From: Streptomyces xanthophaeus
GTDB taxonomy: Bacteria > Actinomycetota > Actinomycetes > Streptomycetales > Streptomycetaceae
Reading direction: 5' to 3'
DNA length: 39,016 nucleotides
Assembly (NCBI RefSeq): GCF_000725805.1
Contig: NZ_KL647138.1
Coordinates: 48,606-87,621 of the forward strand
Shown here piece after piece: positions 32,301 through 39,016 of the stretch (the first letter of the stretch is position 1; each line of letters starts with the position of its first letter). Below the pieces are notes generated by a model. The model searched no databases. It was given only the letters and a program-made list of their open reading frames with translations, and was not told the origin of the DNA. The translations under genes were made by a program, and so were the position numbers.

Positions 32301-34705
32301 AGTGCCCGGTGGGCCGGGGCGCCGAGCCGCGCCCCGTGCGCTGCGGCCCGGCCCGAGGGCTCGGCGGGGCGCGGCCGGTCGGCGGGCAGCTCCGTACGGG
32401 CCGGCATCCCCTCCAGCGCCGCCCGCCAGTGGTCCACCAGCCCGGCGGGATCGGCCAGCAGCTCGCGCTGCCACAGCGCGTAGTCGGCGTACTGCACCGG
32501 CAGGGGCCGCCACTCGGGGGCCCGGCCCGTGCACCGGGCCGCGTACGCCTGCCCGAGGTCCCGCAGCAGCGGAGCCAGCGACCAGCCGTCGGTGGCGATG
32601 TGGTGCACCAGCAGGACCAGCACCGCCGTGCCGTCCCCCGGCAGCAGCAGCCGGGCCCGGAACGGCGGCCGCGCCGCCAGGTCGAAGGGCTCCCGCCCGA
32701 GCGCCGTGATCTCCTTCTCCAGCTCCGCGGGGGCGCAGCCGGCCACCTCCAGCAGCCCGCCGGGCGCCTGCACGACCCGCTGGTACGGCTCGCCGCCCTC
32801 GGCCCCGTACACCGTCCGCAGCACCTGGTGCCGCTCCAGGAGGTCCGCCAGCGCCGCCGCCAGCGGTCCCCGCTCGGGGACCGCGTCCAGCCTCAGCACC
32901 AGCGGCGCGTTGTACGTGGCCGACGGGCCCTCGATCCGGCCCACCAGCCACAGCGCCCGCTGCGCGGCGGACAGCGGGATCCGCTCCGGCCGCTGCCCGG
33001 CCGGTACGGGCACCAGTGCGGGCCGGGCCGTGGCCGCGCGGCCCAGTTCCGCCAGGCGCCGGTGCAGGGCGGCCGGGGTCGGCGCGAGGAACAGGTCCCG
33101 GATGCCCAGCTCCAGGCCGAGGGCCCCGCGGATCCGGTTGACGAGCTTGCCGGCCAGCAGCGAATGGCCGCCGCTGCGGAAGAAGTTGGCGTCGGCGTCC
33201 ATCCGCTCGCGGCCCAGCACCTCCGCGAACAGCCCGCAGAGGATCTCCTCCCGCGGCGACAGGACGTCCCGCCGGGCCGGCCCGGCCGCCGCCGGTGCCT
33301 GCGCGGGCGCCGCTTCGAGCCGCTCCCGCCGCGCGGCCAGCGCCCCGGCCTCCTCGGGCGTGAGCAGGTCCAGCTGCCCGGTCCGCCGCTCCGGGTCCCG
33401 CGCGAAGGCCGCCAGGGCCCGTCCGTACACGTCCAGCAGCAGCCGGGCCGTCTCCTCGTCGAAGAGGTCGGACGCGTACTGCAGCCCGATCTCCAGTCCG
33501 TCCGGGCGGCCGTCCGCCGCGTGCCGCTGCGCGCAGTACCAGGTCAGGTCGAACTTCGCCGCGTCCAGGTCGACTTCGGCGAGCCGTCCGCCGACGCCCC
33601 CGCCCAGGGACACCGGACCGGCCGGCCCGTCCCCCGCGTCGACGGTCAGCATCACCTGGAAGAACGGGTGGTGGCCGAGCGCCCGTTCCGGGCTGAGGTG
33701 CTCCACCAGCAGGTCGAAGGGGAGCTCCGCGTGCTCGTAGGCCGCCAGGTCCGCCTCGCGGACCCGCCGCAGCAGCTCTCCGAGGGACGGGTCCCCCGAC
33801 AGGTCGGTGCGCAGGGCCAGGGAGTTGACGAAGAAGCCGACGAGCTCGTACAGGTCCTCGTCGGGCCGCCCGGCGACCGGAGCGCCGATCACCACGTCCT
33901 CGCCCGCCCCGACGGCCGACAGCGCCGCCGCGAGCGCCGCGCGGGCCACCATCGTCAGGCTGGCCCGGTGGGTGCGGGCCAGCCCGAGCAGAGCTCCGTG
34001 CGCCGCCGCGTCCAGCCGGGCGGTCACCGTGGCCCCGCGACCCGAGGGCTCCGCCGGGCGCGGCCGGTCGGCCGGCAGGCTGATCACCGCCGGAGCGCCG
34101 GCCAGCGCGGCCCGCCAGTGCTCCAGCTGTTCCCGGGCCAGGCTGTCCGGATCGGCGGGGTCGCCGAGCAGCTCGTGCTGCCACAGGCTGTAGTCCGTGT
34201 ACTGCACGGGCAGCGGCGCCCAGTCGGGCGCCCGGCCCGCCTGCCGGGCCTCGTACGCCCGCCCCAGGTCGCGCAGCAGCGGGCCGACGGACCAGCCGTC
34301 GGTGGCCACGTGATGGACGAGCAGGACCAGGACGCACGTCCCGTCGCCGGGCCGCAGCAGCCGGGCGCGCAGCGGCGGTTCGACGGTGACGTCGATCGCC
34401 CGGCGGACGAACGCCCGCACGGCCGCGTCGACCTCGCCCGGCGCGCACGGGGTGACGGCGAGCCCGGGAACGGCGGACGCGTCCAGGACGTGCTGGTACG
34501 GCTCCCCGTCGGCGCCGGCCTTCAGCACGGTGCGCAGCACCTCGTGCCGCTCCACCACGTCCACGAGCGCCGCACCGAGCGCACCGGCATCGGGTTCCGC
34601 GTCCAGGTGCAGGACGACGGGGGCGTTGTAGGCGGCGGAGGGCCCCTGGAGGCGGCCCAGGAACCACAGCCGGCGCTGGGCGAACGACAACGGGATCACG
34701 GGCAT
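29330..34705 (-). CDS. NRPS without complete A domain: C-T-C-T-C-(A remnant)-T
   Basis: 1791 residues, starting directly at a C domain ([12 protein letters not shown]). C1 (about 4 to 440) has HHVATDG at 131. T1 has S515. C2 (about 575 to 1010) has HHIATDG at 701. T2 has S1091. C3 (about 1150 to 1580) has HHIAADG at 1276. Then comes a fragment of about 85 residues of the A-domain C-terminal subdomain (about 1577 to 1660) with no core motifs and no A10 lysine, then T3 with S1730 and a basic tail. All C and T catalytic residues are intact. Where A domains belong, modules 1 and 2 have Arg/Ala/Glu-rich linkers followed by [13 protein letters not shown]. Amino acids must come from A domains on other proteins. 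The ATG is very close to AAGGA; GTG two codons later is also possible. It starts 4 bp after the A-T gene. Confidence 0.95.
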   Translation of the reverse strand: MPVIPLSFAQRRLWFLGRLQGPSAAYNAPVVLHLDAEPDAGALGAALVDVVERHEVLRTVLKAGADGEPYQHVLDASAVPGLAVTPCAPGEVDAAVRAFVRRAIDVTVEPPLRARLLRPGDGTCVLVLLVHHVATDGWSVGPLLRDLGRAYEARQAGRAPDWAPLPVQYTDYSLWQHELLGDPADPDSLAREQLEHWRAALAGAPAVISLPADRPRPAEPSGRGATVTARLDAAAHGALLGLARTHRASLTMVARAALAAALSAVGAGEDVVIGAPVAGRPDEDLYELVGFFVNSLALRTDLSGDPSLGELLRRVREADLAAYEHAELPFDLLVEHLSPERALGHHPFFQVMLTVDAGDGPAGPVSLGGGVGGRLAEVDLDAAKFDLTWYCAQRHAADGRPDGLEIGLQYASDLFDEETARLLLDVYGRALAAFARDPERRTGQLDLLTPEEAGALAARRERLEAAPAQAPAAAGPARRDVLSPREEILCGLFAEVLGRERMDADANFFRSGGHSLLAGKLVNRIRGALGLELGIRDLFLAPTPAALHRRLAELGRAATARPALVPVPAGQRPERIPLSAAQRALWLVGRIEGPSATYNAPLVLRLDAVPERGPLAAALADLLERHQVLRTVYGAEGGEPYQRVVQAPGGLLEVAGCAPAELEKEITALGREPFDLAARPPFRARLLLPGDGTAVLVLLVHHIATDGWSLAPLLRDLGQAYAARCTGRAPEWRPLPVQYADYALWQRELLADPAGLVDHWRAALEGMPARTELPADRPRPAEPSGRAAAHGARLGAPAHRALVALARTRRASFFMVARAALAAALSAVGAGTDLAIGTPVAGRPDQDLHELVGCFVNSLVLRTDLSGDPAVGAFVDRVRDADLAAFDHQDLPFGLLVEQLAEPGRALGEHPFFQVMLTVQGAGQGAGQDGFRLGDLTGRAGSTDLGAAKFDLSFHCAELAGGDGAPAGLDVHVQYAQDLFDADTARLLLEVYVRALEAFAASPQARLGELALVRPEEADALARKRAARAAAEQERAAAADRAAAARRAAAGSGAPVSRSPREEILCGLFAELLGRERMDADANFFRSGGHSLLASKLVNRIRAVLGVEAGIRDLFLAPTPAALHRRLAELGGAATSRPTLVPVPAGQRPERIPLSAAQRRLWFVDQLEGPSPAYNIALVRRLERPLDPAALTAALADVAERHEVLRTVYGAEGGEPYQRVLSGARPQLELARPADVAAAVDEAAGHVFDLSRDLPLRAWLFLPDGEGPQTLVVLLHHIAADGWSTGPLLADLATAYGARLAGREPGWSPLPVQYADHTLWQQELLAGAGTELDYWEGALAGLAPLTDLPTERHRPAEPSGRGALTGFAVDAATHRRLTRLAHGHGATLFMVVQAALAAALTRLGAGTDLALGTTVAGRSDEALSSLVGFFVNTLVLRTDTTGDPAFGELLDRVREADLAAYAHQDLPFDRLVEHLNPHRSSAHHPLVQVMLQVNPEPPAADGAGPLAGTELPYGSGSAKSDLTFALSELPGGGLAGVLEYATDLYGPVGAEGLAALLVSALELFAADPGRRLSELPAPADIRGARPLVGGYPIDLAHVSAVLSAHPAVVRARARVEEGRLTAHAEGAVTEAELQAWAAERLPEYAVPSAVRLPRAAPAAATAPDPGGPGTAGRAREDRRAGEDRRAHGARETGQDRPDGLAATVLRLFAEVLESGGIGPDDNFFKSGGHSLLAVRLVNRVRAELGRELTLREVFRHPTPARLAALLTSAPAAPTAAPALRRRTHAGSRVRP
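29740..29983 (-). other. Eroded A-domain remnant inside the second NRPS
   Basis: The segment between C3 and T3 reads [20 protein letters not shown] and then [20 protein letters not shown], which aligns with the last subdomain of an A domain (compare [20 protein letters not shown] in A1 of the neighbouring NRPS). The ATP and amino acid binding core, which should come before it, is missing. The expected NGK-type lysine after it is replaced by Ala/Pro-rich sequence. It is the only trace of an adenylation domain in this protein and points to loss of a once complete module. Confidence 0.75.
31231..31531. repeat. Direct repeat, copy 1 (T domain and C-domain start)
   Basis: This 301-bp segment is nearly identical, without gaps, to 32959 to 33259, exactly 1728 bp (576 codons) away. 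It encodes T2, the T-C linker and the first residues of C3 of the second NRPS. Differences are scattered single bases. Shared protein landmarks include [20 protein letters not shown] and [15 protein letters not shown] sequence. Confidence 0.85.
32959..33259. repeat. Direct repeat, copy 2 (T domain and C-domain start)
   Basis: Partner of 31231 to 31531 at a spacing of 1728 bp, encoding T1 and the start of C2. The near identity suggests recent duplication of an A-less C-T module, or gene conversion between the two. Confidence 0.85.
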
Positions 34706-34709
34706 GTCC

Positions 34710-36554
34710 TTAGCGGTCCTGGCTCGCGGCGGCGGCGACGAGCGTGTCGAGGTGGGCGGCGAGGTCGCGCAGGCGCGGGTTGGCGTAGACGGCCTTCACC
34801 GGGAGGGCGACCCCCAGTTCGGCGCGGACCCGGGAGACCAGCTTGATCGCGAGCAGCGAATGGCCGCCCAGCTTGAAGAAGTTGTCCTCCGGGCCGACGC
34901 GCTCGGCTCCGAGCACGGCCGCCCAGACGCCTGCGATCAGCTGCTGCGAAGGACTCATGCCCTCGCCGTCGCCGGCGCTGCCGTCGGCGCTGGCGGCAGG
35001 GGTCCGCGCCGGTCCGGCGGCCGGGGCCGGCAGGGCCGACCGGTCCAGCTTGCCGTTGGTCGTGGTCGGGAAGCGGTCCAGGGCGACGAAGGCCGCCGGG
35101 ACCATGTACGAGGGCAGTACGGCGGCCAGTTCGTCCCGCAGACCGGCCTCGGTGACCGGCGCCGCGGTCCGGTAGTACGCCACCAGCCCCGGCGCCCCGT
35201 GCACGTCGTCGCGCAGGACGACGGCCGCCTCGGCGATGCCCGCGAGCCCGGTCAGCACCGCTTCGATCTCGGGGAGTTCGATGCGGAACCCGCGCAGTTT
35301 CACCTGCCCGTCGGCCCGGCCCAGGTACTCCAGCCGGCCCTGCGGCAGCAGCCGCACCAGGTCGCCCGTCCGGTACATCCGGCCGCCCGGCGTCTGCGCG
35401 TCCTCGCCGCTGTCGGCGACGAACCGCTCCGCGGTCAGGCCGGGCCGGCGCCGGTAGCCGCGGCCCACGCGCGGGCCCGCCAGATACAGTTCGCCGCTCC
35501 CGCCCGCCTCCACCGGGTTCAGCTTCTCGTCCAGGACCCGCATCCGCAGACCGGGCAGCACGCTGCCGATGTGCGGGGCCTCGTCCGGCGCGACCCAGCC
35601 CGCGGTGGAGTCCACGGTGCATTCGGTCGGCCCGTACAGGTTCACCGTCCGCAGCACACCCTGCGCGGCGCGCTCGCCGAGCCGCCGCCACAGCGCGGGG
35701 CCGATCGCCTCGCCGCCGATCAGCAGGGTCAGGGGGCGGGGGCCTCCGTCCGCCGTGAGCAGGTCCAGCAGGGGATCGGCGTGCGAGGGGGTGATGTCCA
35801 GGTCCGTCAGCGCCTGTTCGTCGACCAGCCGGGCCAGCAGCGCCGGGTCCGCGCGGGTCTCCTCGTCGATCATCACCAGGGTGTCGCCCCGGCAGATCCG
35901 CACCCACTGCTGCACCGAGGCGTCGAAGGACGGCGAGGCGTTCCAGCCCACCCGCCCGCCCTCGGTGACGGCGATGCCCGCCCCTTCCAGCTCGGCCAGC
36001 AGTGCGGAGGCGGCGGCCCGGCCGATCTCCACGCCCTTGGGGCGGCCGGTGGAGCCGGAGGTGTAGATCACGTAGGCGAGGGTGTCCCCGGAGACGGGCA
36101 CCGGGGCGTACGCACGCACCTCGGGGCCCGGCGCGGTCAGCTCGGCCACCGCCAGGTGCGCCACCCCGGGCACCAGCGGCCCGTCCGCCGCGTCAGCGGT
36201 GACCACCAGATCGGCGCCCGCGTCCTCGACGAGGTAGCGGCGCCGCTCGGCGGGAAGCTTCGGGTCCACCGGCAGGTACGCGGCGCCCGCGGTCAGCGTG
36301 CCGATCAGCGCGGCGACCAGGTCCGCACCGCGCGGCAGGCACAGCGCGACCACGCTCTCGGGCCCGATGCCGCGCGTGGCGAGCCGCTCCGCGATGCGCA
36401 TGGCCTCGGTGCGCAGCGCGCCGAAGCTCAGCTCGCGGTCGCGGGCGACGACGGCCGTGCGGGAGGAGGGGACCAGGGCCAGGCGCGCGAGCAGATCGGC
36501 GGCGGGTGCTGCGGCCGCTTCGGTGCGGGGGCGCTCGGGAAGGACTGCGGTCAT
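34710..36554 (-). CDS. Stand-alone NRPS A-T didomain protein, Gln-like pocket
   Basis: 614 residues: an adenylation domain (about 20 to 520) with [35 protein letters not shown] and lysine K502 in NGKLDR, then a T domain with S566 in [10 protein letters not shown]. There is no C domain. Specificity positions read by homology to GrsA are D-A-Q-D-L-G-L-V-D-K, close to published glutamine codes (DAQDLGVVDK, from memory). It may start the peptide, load A-less T domains in trans, or hold its residue for the dioxygenase encoded just upstream. ATG at 36554 has a GGGGAG site eight bases upstream; a GTG overlapping the previous stop is an alternative. Confidence 0.94.
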   Translation of the reverse strand: MTAVLPERPRTEAAAAPAADLLARLALVPSSRTAVVARDRELSFGALRTEAMRIAERLATRGIGPESVVALCLPRGADLVAALIGTLTAGAAYLPVDPKLPAERRRYLVEDAGADLVVTADAADGPLVPGVAHLAVAELTAPGPEVRAYAPVPVSGDTLAYVIYTSGSTGRPKGVEIGRAAASALLAELEGAGIAVTEGGRVGWNASPSFDASVQQWVRICRGDTLVMIDEETRADPALLARLVDEQALTDLDITPSHADPLLDLLTADGGPRPLTLLIGGEAIGPALWRRLGERAAQGVLRTVNLYGPTECTVDSTAGWVAPDEAPHIGSVLPGLRMRVLDEKLNPVEAGGSGELYLAGPRVGRGYRRRPGLTAERFVADSGEDAQTPGGRMYRTGDLVRLLPQGRLEYLGRADGQVKLRGFRIELPEIEAVLTGLAGIAEAAVVLRDDVHGAPGLVAYYRTAAPVTEAGLRDELAAVLPSYMVPAAFVALDRFPTTTNGKLDRSALPAPAAGPARTPAASADGSAGDGEGMSPSQQLIAGVWAAVLGAERVGPEDNFFKLGGHSLLAIKLVSRVRAELGVALPVKAVYANPRLRDLAAHLDTLVAAAASQDR

Positions 36555-36559
36555 GGTGG

Positions 36560-37600
36560 TCACTCCCCGGCGAAGACGGTGGTGGACGGCTGGGTCGCGG
36601 GCGCGCAGTCGGCCAGCGCGACCGGCTCGCCCATGGCGACGAGGATCTTCCGGTCGCCCTTGTAGGCCTCCCGGCCGTGCGCGCACAGGATGTTGTCGAC
36701 GATCATCAGGTCGCCCTGCTGCCAGGTCTCCCGTACGGTCACGCGGTCGTAGACGGCGTTGATCGCGTCCACCTCGTCGTCGGTGAGCCGGGTGCCGTCG
36801 CCCAGGTAGGTGTTGAAGGGCAGCCCGTCCTCGCCGTAGGTGTCGACGAGCACCTCGCGGATGTCGGGGTCCAGGGTGCGGCTGTTCCAGAAGGCGAAGT
36901 GGTTGAACCAGCTCTGCTCCCCGGTCACCGGGTGTGTGACGATCGCCGACCGGCGCTGCCGGGTGATCATCGAGTCGTCCTCCTCGACCCACTCGTAGCC
37001 GACCGTGTTCTCCTCGCAGTACGCCTCGGCCACCGCCTTGTCCTCGGTCGCGAACGTCTTGTACCAGGGCAGCCCGGCCAGTTCGGAGTAGTTGCGCACG
37101 AGCAGCCAGCCGGCCCGCGCGAACCGTTCGACCAGCTCGGGCGGCAGCAGGCGCAGCGCCTCGCGCATGTCTCCGACGGTGGTGGCCCCGCCCTCGGCCG
37201 GCGCGGTCACGCAGCCGAAGAGCAGCACGCCGGGGAAGTCCAGGGTGTAGCTGTTCTCGTTGTGCAGCCGGATCGGCTGGACCGCCGGCAGGTCGGTGGA
37301 GGAGAACACGCCCTCGCCGAAGTCGGTGCGCGGGGTGGCCTTCTCCTTGTACCCGGCGCGCTGCTGGATCAGGGCGTCGCGGGCCGCGGCGAACGAGGCG
37401 GCGTCCTCGACGGGCAGTCCGCGCAGCAGGACGGCGCCGCTGCGGTGCAACTCGGCCTGGATGTCGGCCCGGTGGGCGGTCAGCCAGGCGACAGCCGCCG
37501 TCAGGTCTGCCCCGGCGGGGGTGTGGACGACGACGGGCTTGCCGGGCTCGCGGACCGGGCTGATCCCGGTCTCGGCGGGGGCGTCTGCGAACGTGGTCAT
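36560..37600 (-). CDS. TauD/SyrP-like Fe(II)/2-oxoglutarate dioxygenase
   Basis: 346 residues of the TauD superfamily, in the SyrP-like branch often found in NRPS clusters as amino acid beta-hydroxylases. Iron ligands are H113 and E115 in RLHNENSY (His-x-Glu form) and the distal H308 in LCAHGRE; the 2-oxoglutarate-binding arginine is probably in [27 protein letters not shown] is also typical. The gene ends in a GTGA overlap or close junction with the A-T gene, so carrier-bound hydroxylation of that residue is plausible. A GAGGA site precedes ATG 37600. The 68 bp upstream, before the thioesterase stop, contain nothing recognised. Confidence 0.92.
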   Translation of the reverse strand: MTTFADAPAETGISPVREPGKPVVVHTPAGADLTAAVAWLTAHRADIQAELHRSGAVLLRGLPVEDAASFAAARDALIQQRAGYKEKATPRTDFGEGVFSSTDLPAVQPIRLHNENSYTLDFPGVLLFGCVTAPAEGGATTVGDMREALRLLPPELVERFARAGWLLVRNYSELAGLPWYKTFATEDKAVAEAYCEENTVGYEWVEEDDSMITRQRRSAIVTHPVTGEQSWFNHFAFWNSRTLDPDIREVLVDTYGEDGLPFNTYLGDGTRLTDDEVDAINAVYDRVTVRETWQQGDLMIVDNILCAHGREAYKGDRKILVAMGEPVALADCAPATQPSTTVFAGE

Positions 37601-37668
37601 GAGGGTCCTCAAGGAAGATGGAAGAAGGAAGCGGGAGGGCAAGGGGGAGCGGGCGGAGGCCGAGGGGT

Positions 37669-38460
37669 TCAGACGGAGGCGGCGGCGTGCCCGCCGACCA
37701 CGGAACCCAGCACGGCGAAGAACTCCGGCAGTTGCTGCTGGAAGTAGAAGTGCCCGCCCGGCAGGACGTGGGAGGAGAACGCCGCATCGGTGATGCGGGA
37801 CCAGCGGCCCAGCGAGGCCGCGGGGGCCACCGGGTCCGCGTCCCCGCCGATCACCGTCACCGGGCAGGACACCCGGGCCGCGGACTCCTCGCAGCGGTAC
37901 ACGTCGTCGATGGCGAAGTCCGCACGGATGGACGGGAGGATGATCTCCCGCAGTTCCGGCTCGTCGAGGATGCCGTCGTCGGTACCGCCCCGCTCCTTGA
38001 TGGCGGCGACCAGTTCGTCGTCGCTCAGCCGCTCCGGGTACACGGCGCACGGGTTGGCCAGGAACGGGGCACGGCAGGCCGACGCGACGAGGGCCCGCGG
38101 ACCGCGGCCGGCCGCCTCCAGGGCCCGTACGACCTCGAAGGCCACGAGCGAACCCATGCTGTGGCCGAGCACCACCAGGTCGTCGGTGCTCCCCGCGGGC
38201 AGGGCGGCCACGACCGGTCCGGCCAGGTCGGCGATGTCCCTGGGCAGGTCCTCGGCGAAGCGGGCACCGCGGCCGGGGTACTGGCCGATGAGCAGCCGTA
38301 CGTCGGCCGGGAGGTGGGAGCGCCACTCGGAGTACGCGTGGGCATTGCCGCCGGCGTGCGGCAGGACCAGCAGCGAGGTGCGCCGGGGCCCCTCGCCCGG
38401 CAGGTCCCAGACGACGTCGTCGGGTGCGGGCGTGAACGCCGGGTACGGGTCGTGGCTCAT
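37669..38460 (-). CDS. Type II thioesterase
   Basis: A 263-residue alpha/beta hydrolase that removes wrong or stalled acyl groups from NRPS T domains. The N-terminal [17 protein letters not shown] and YPGRGARF are family hallmarks. The triad comprises S101 in GHSMG, an aspartate in GGDADPVAP, and H237 in GGHFYF. ATG 38460 overlaps the stop of the upstream NRPS (ATGA) and has a GGAG site, so it is coupled to it. Confidence 0.95.
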   Translation of the reverse strand: MSHDPYPAFTPAPDDVVWDLPGEGPRRTSLLVLPHAGGNAHAYSEWRSHLPADVRLLIGQYPGRGARFAEDLPRDIADLAGPVVAALPAGSTDDLVVLGHSMGSLVAFEVVRALEAAGRGPRALVASACRAPFLANPCAVYPERLSDDELVAAIKERGGTDDGILDEPELREIILPSIRADFAIDDVYRCEESAARVSCPVTVIGGDADPVAPAASLGRWSRITDAAFSSHVLPGGHFYFQQQLPEFFAVLGSVVGGHAAASV

Positions 38461-39016
38461 GAGGAACTCCGTTCCTGTTCGGTGCGGCGGCGCAGGGTGG
38501 GCCTGGCCCTCCGGGGCGCGGGCCGGTCGGACCGCAGCTGGGTCTCGATGTGCTGGGCGAGGGTGGCGGGGGTGGGGTGCTGGAAGACGTCGCGGAGGGT
38601 GAGGGTGACGCCGAGGGTGGTGGTGATGCGGTGGGTGAGGCGGGCGGCGAGGAGGTGCACACGGAGGCTTCGAGCGGGGTGCGCGGGGTCCGGCCGCCGA
38701 CCGTGGTCACCGCCTGGGGAGCCGGCAGGGCCCGCTTGTCGATCTTGCCGTTGGGGGTCAGCGGCAGCCGGTCCAGCATCACCACGAAGGCCGGGACCAT
38801 GTGGTCCGGGAGGAGCGTGCGCAGCCAGAGGCGGACGTCCTGCGCGGAGAGCTCGGGAGCCGTCGACACCACGTAGGCCGTGAGCTGCGGGGTGTGGTGG
38901 TGGTCGGGATGGGTCGTGAGGGTGGCTTGGGTGAGGTGGGGGTGGGTGGTGAGGACGGTTTCGATTTCGGTGGGTTCGATGCGGAAGCCGCGGATCTTGA
39001 TCTGGGTGTCGGTGCG
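38457..39016 (-). pseudogene. 3' end of an NRPS gene (A-T) with a broken T domain, runs off the window
   Basis: From the window edge the frame reads the last part of an A domain: RTDTQIKIRGFRIEP (A8 region), then NGKIDKRALP with the A10 lysine, and the linker ending PRTPLEASV. At about 38656 to 38662 the frame shifts and sequence jumps to HLLAARLTHRITTTLGVTLT, the second half of a T domain, ending with a LRRRT tail. About 25 to 30 residues, including the 4'-phosphopantetheine serine (GGHS), are missing. As read, this T domain cannot work and translation would run on in a wrong frame. It may be a real deletion or an assembly or sequencing error in repetitive DNA. The stop at 38457 overlaps the thioesterase gene. 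Confidence 0.7.

Overview
The window is high-GC actinobacterial DNA. Almost every codon ends in G or C, many starts are GTG, genes commonly overlap by ATGA or GTGA, and the gene families are typical of Streptomyces or a close relative. No tRNA, rRNA, CRISPR array, transposase or integrase was recognised.

Left part (1 to about 14.3 kb): an imperfect tandem repeat of a Streptomyces-type intergenic sequence precedes late corrin-ring genes in two converging groups: cobG-cobH-cobIJ on the plus strand and cobL-cobM-cobK plus a small lipoprotein gene on the minus strand. Then come a short-chain dehydrogenase, an FAD oxidoreductase, a membrane-anchored trypsin-like protease, a TsaD-family protein whose start lies next to a perfect 10-3-10 palindrome, and a secreted M6 metalloprotease.

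Right part (about 14.3 kb to the end, nearly all minus strand): a nonribosomal peptide synthetase (NRPS) cluster that runs off the window. In transcription order it holds the 3' end of an NRPS (A domain followed by a broken carrier domain), a type II thioesterase, a TauD/SyrP-like dioxygenase, a stand-alone A-T protein, a C-T-C-T-C-(A remnant)-T protein, an A-C-T-C-A-T-TE protein and an MbtH protein. A strong hairpin follows. A second operon then encodes a B12-dependent glutamate mutase (GlmS and GlmE), an AsnRS-like class II synthetase without an anticodon-binding domain, an FMN-binding glutamate-synthase-like protein, a small unknown protein, an MFS exporter and an Sfp-type phosphopantetheinyl transferase. 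A plus-strand SMI1/KNR4-type gene sits between the two large NRPS genes.

Most notable point: the assembly line has more C-T modules than A domains. Four C-T units lack an A domain in the normal place. The second large NRPS has no complete A domain, and the third has an A domain at its N-terminus with no T domain behind it. Carrier domains must therefore be loaded out of order or in trans. Combined with glutamate mutase (expected product 3-methylaspartate), a possible asparagine-synthetase-like enzyme and a dioxygenase next to a Gln-like A-T protein, this suggests a peptide rich in modified Asp/Asn/Gln-type residues. The product itself cannot be named from the sequence. The nearby cobalamin genes could supply the mutase cofactor, but they are also ordinary chromosomal genes.
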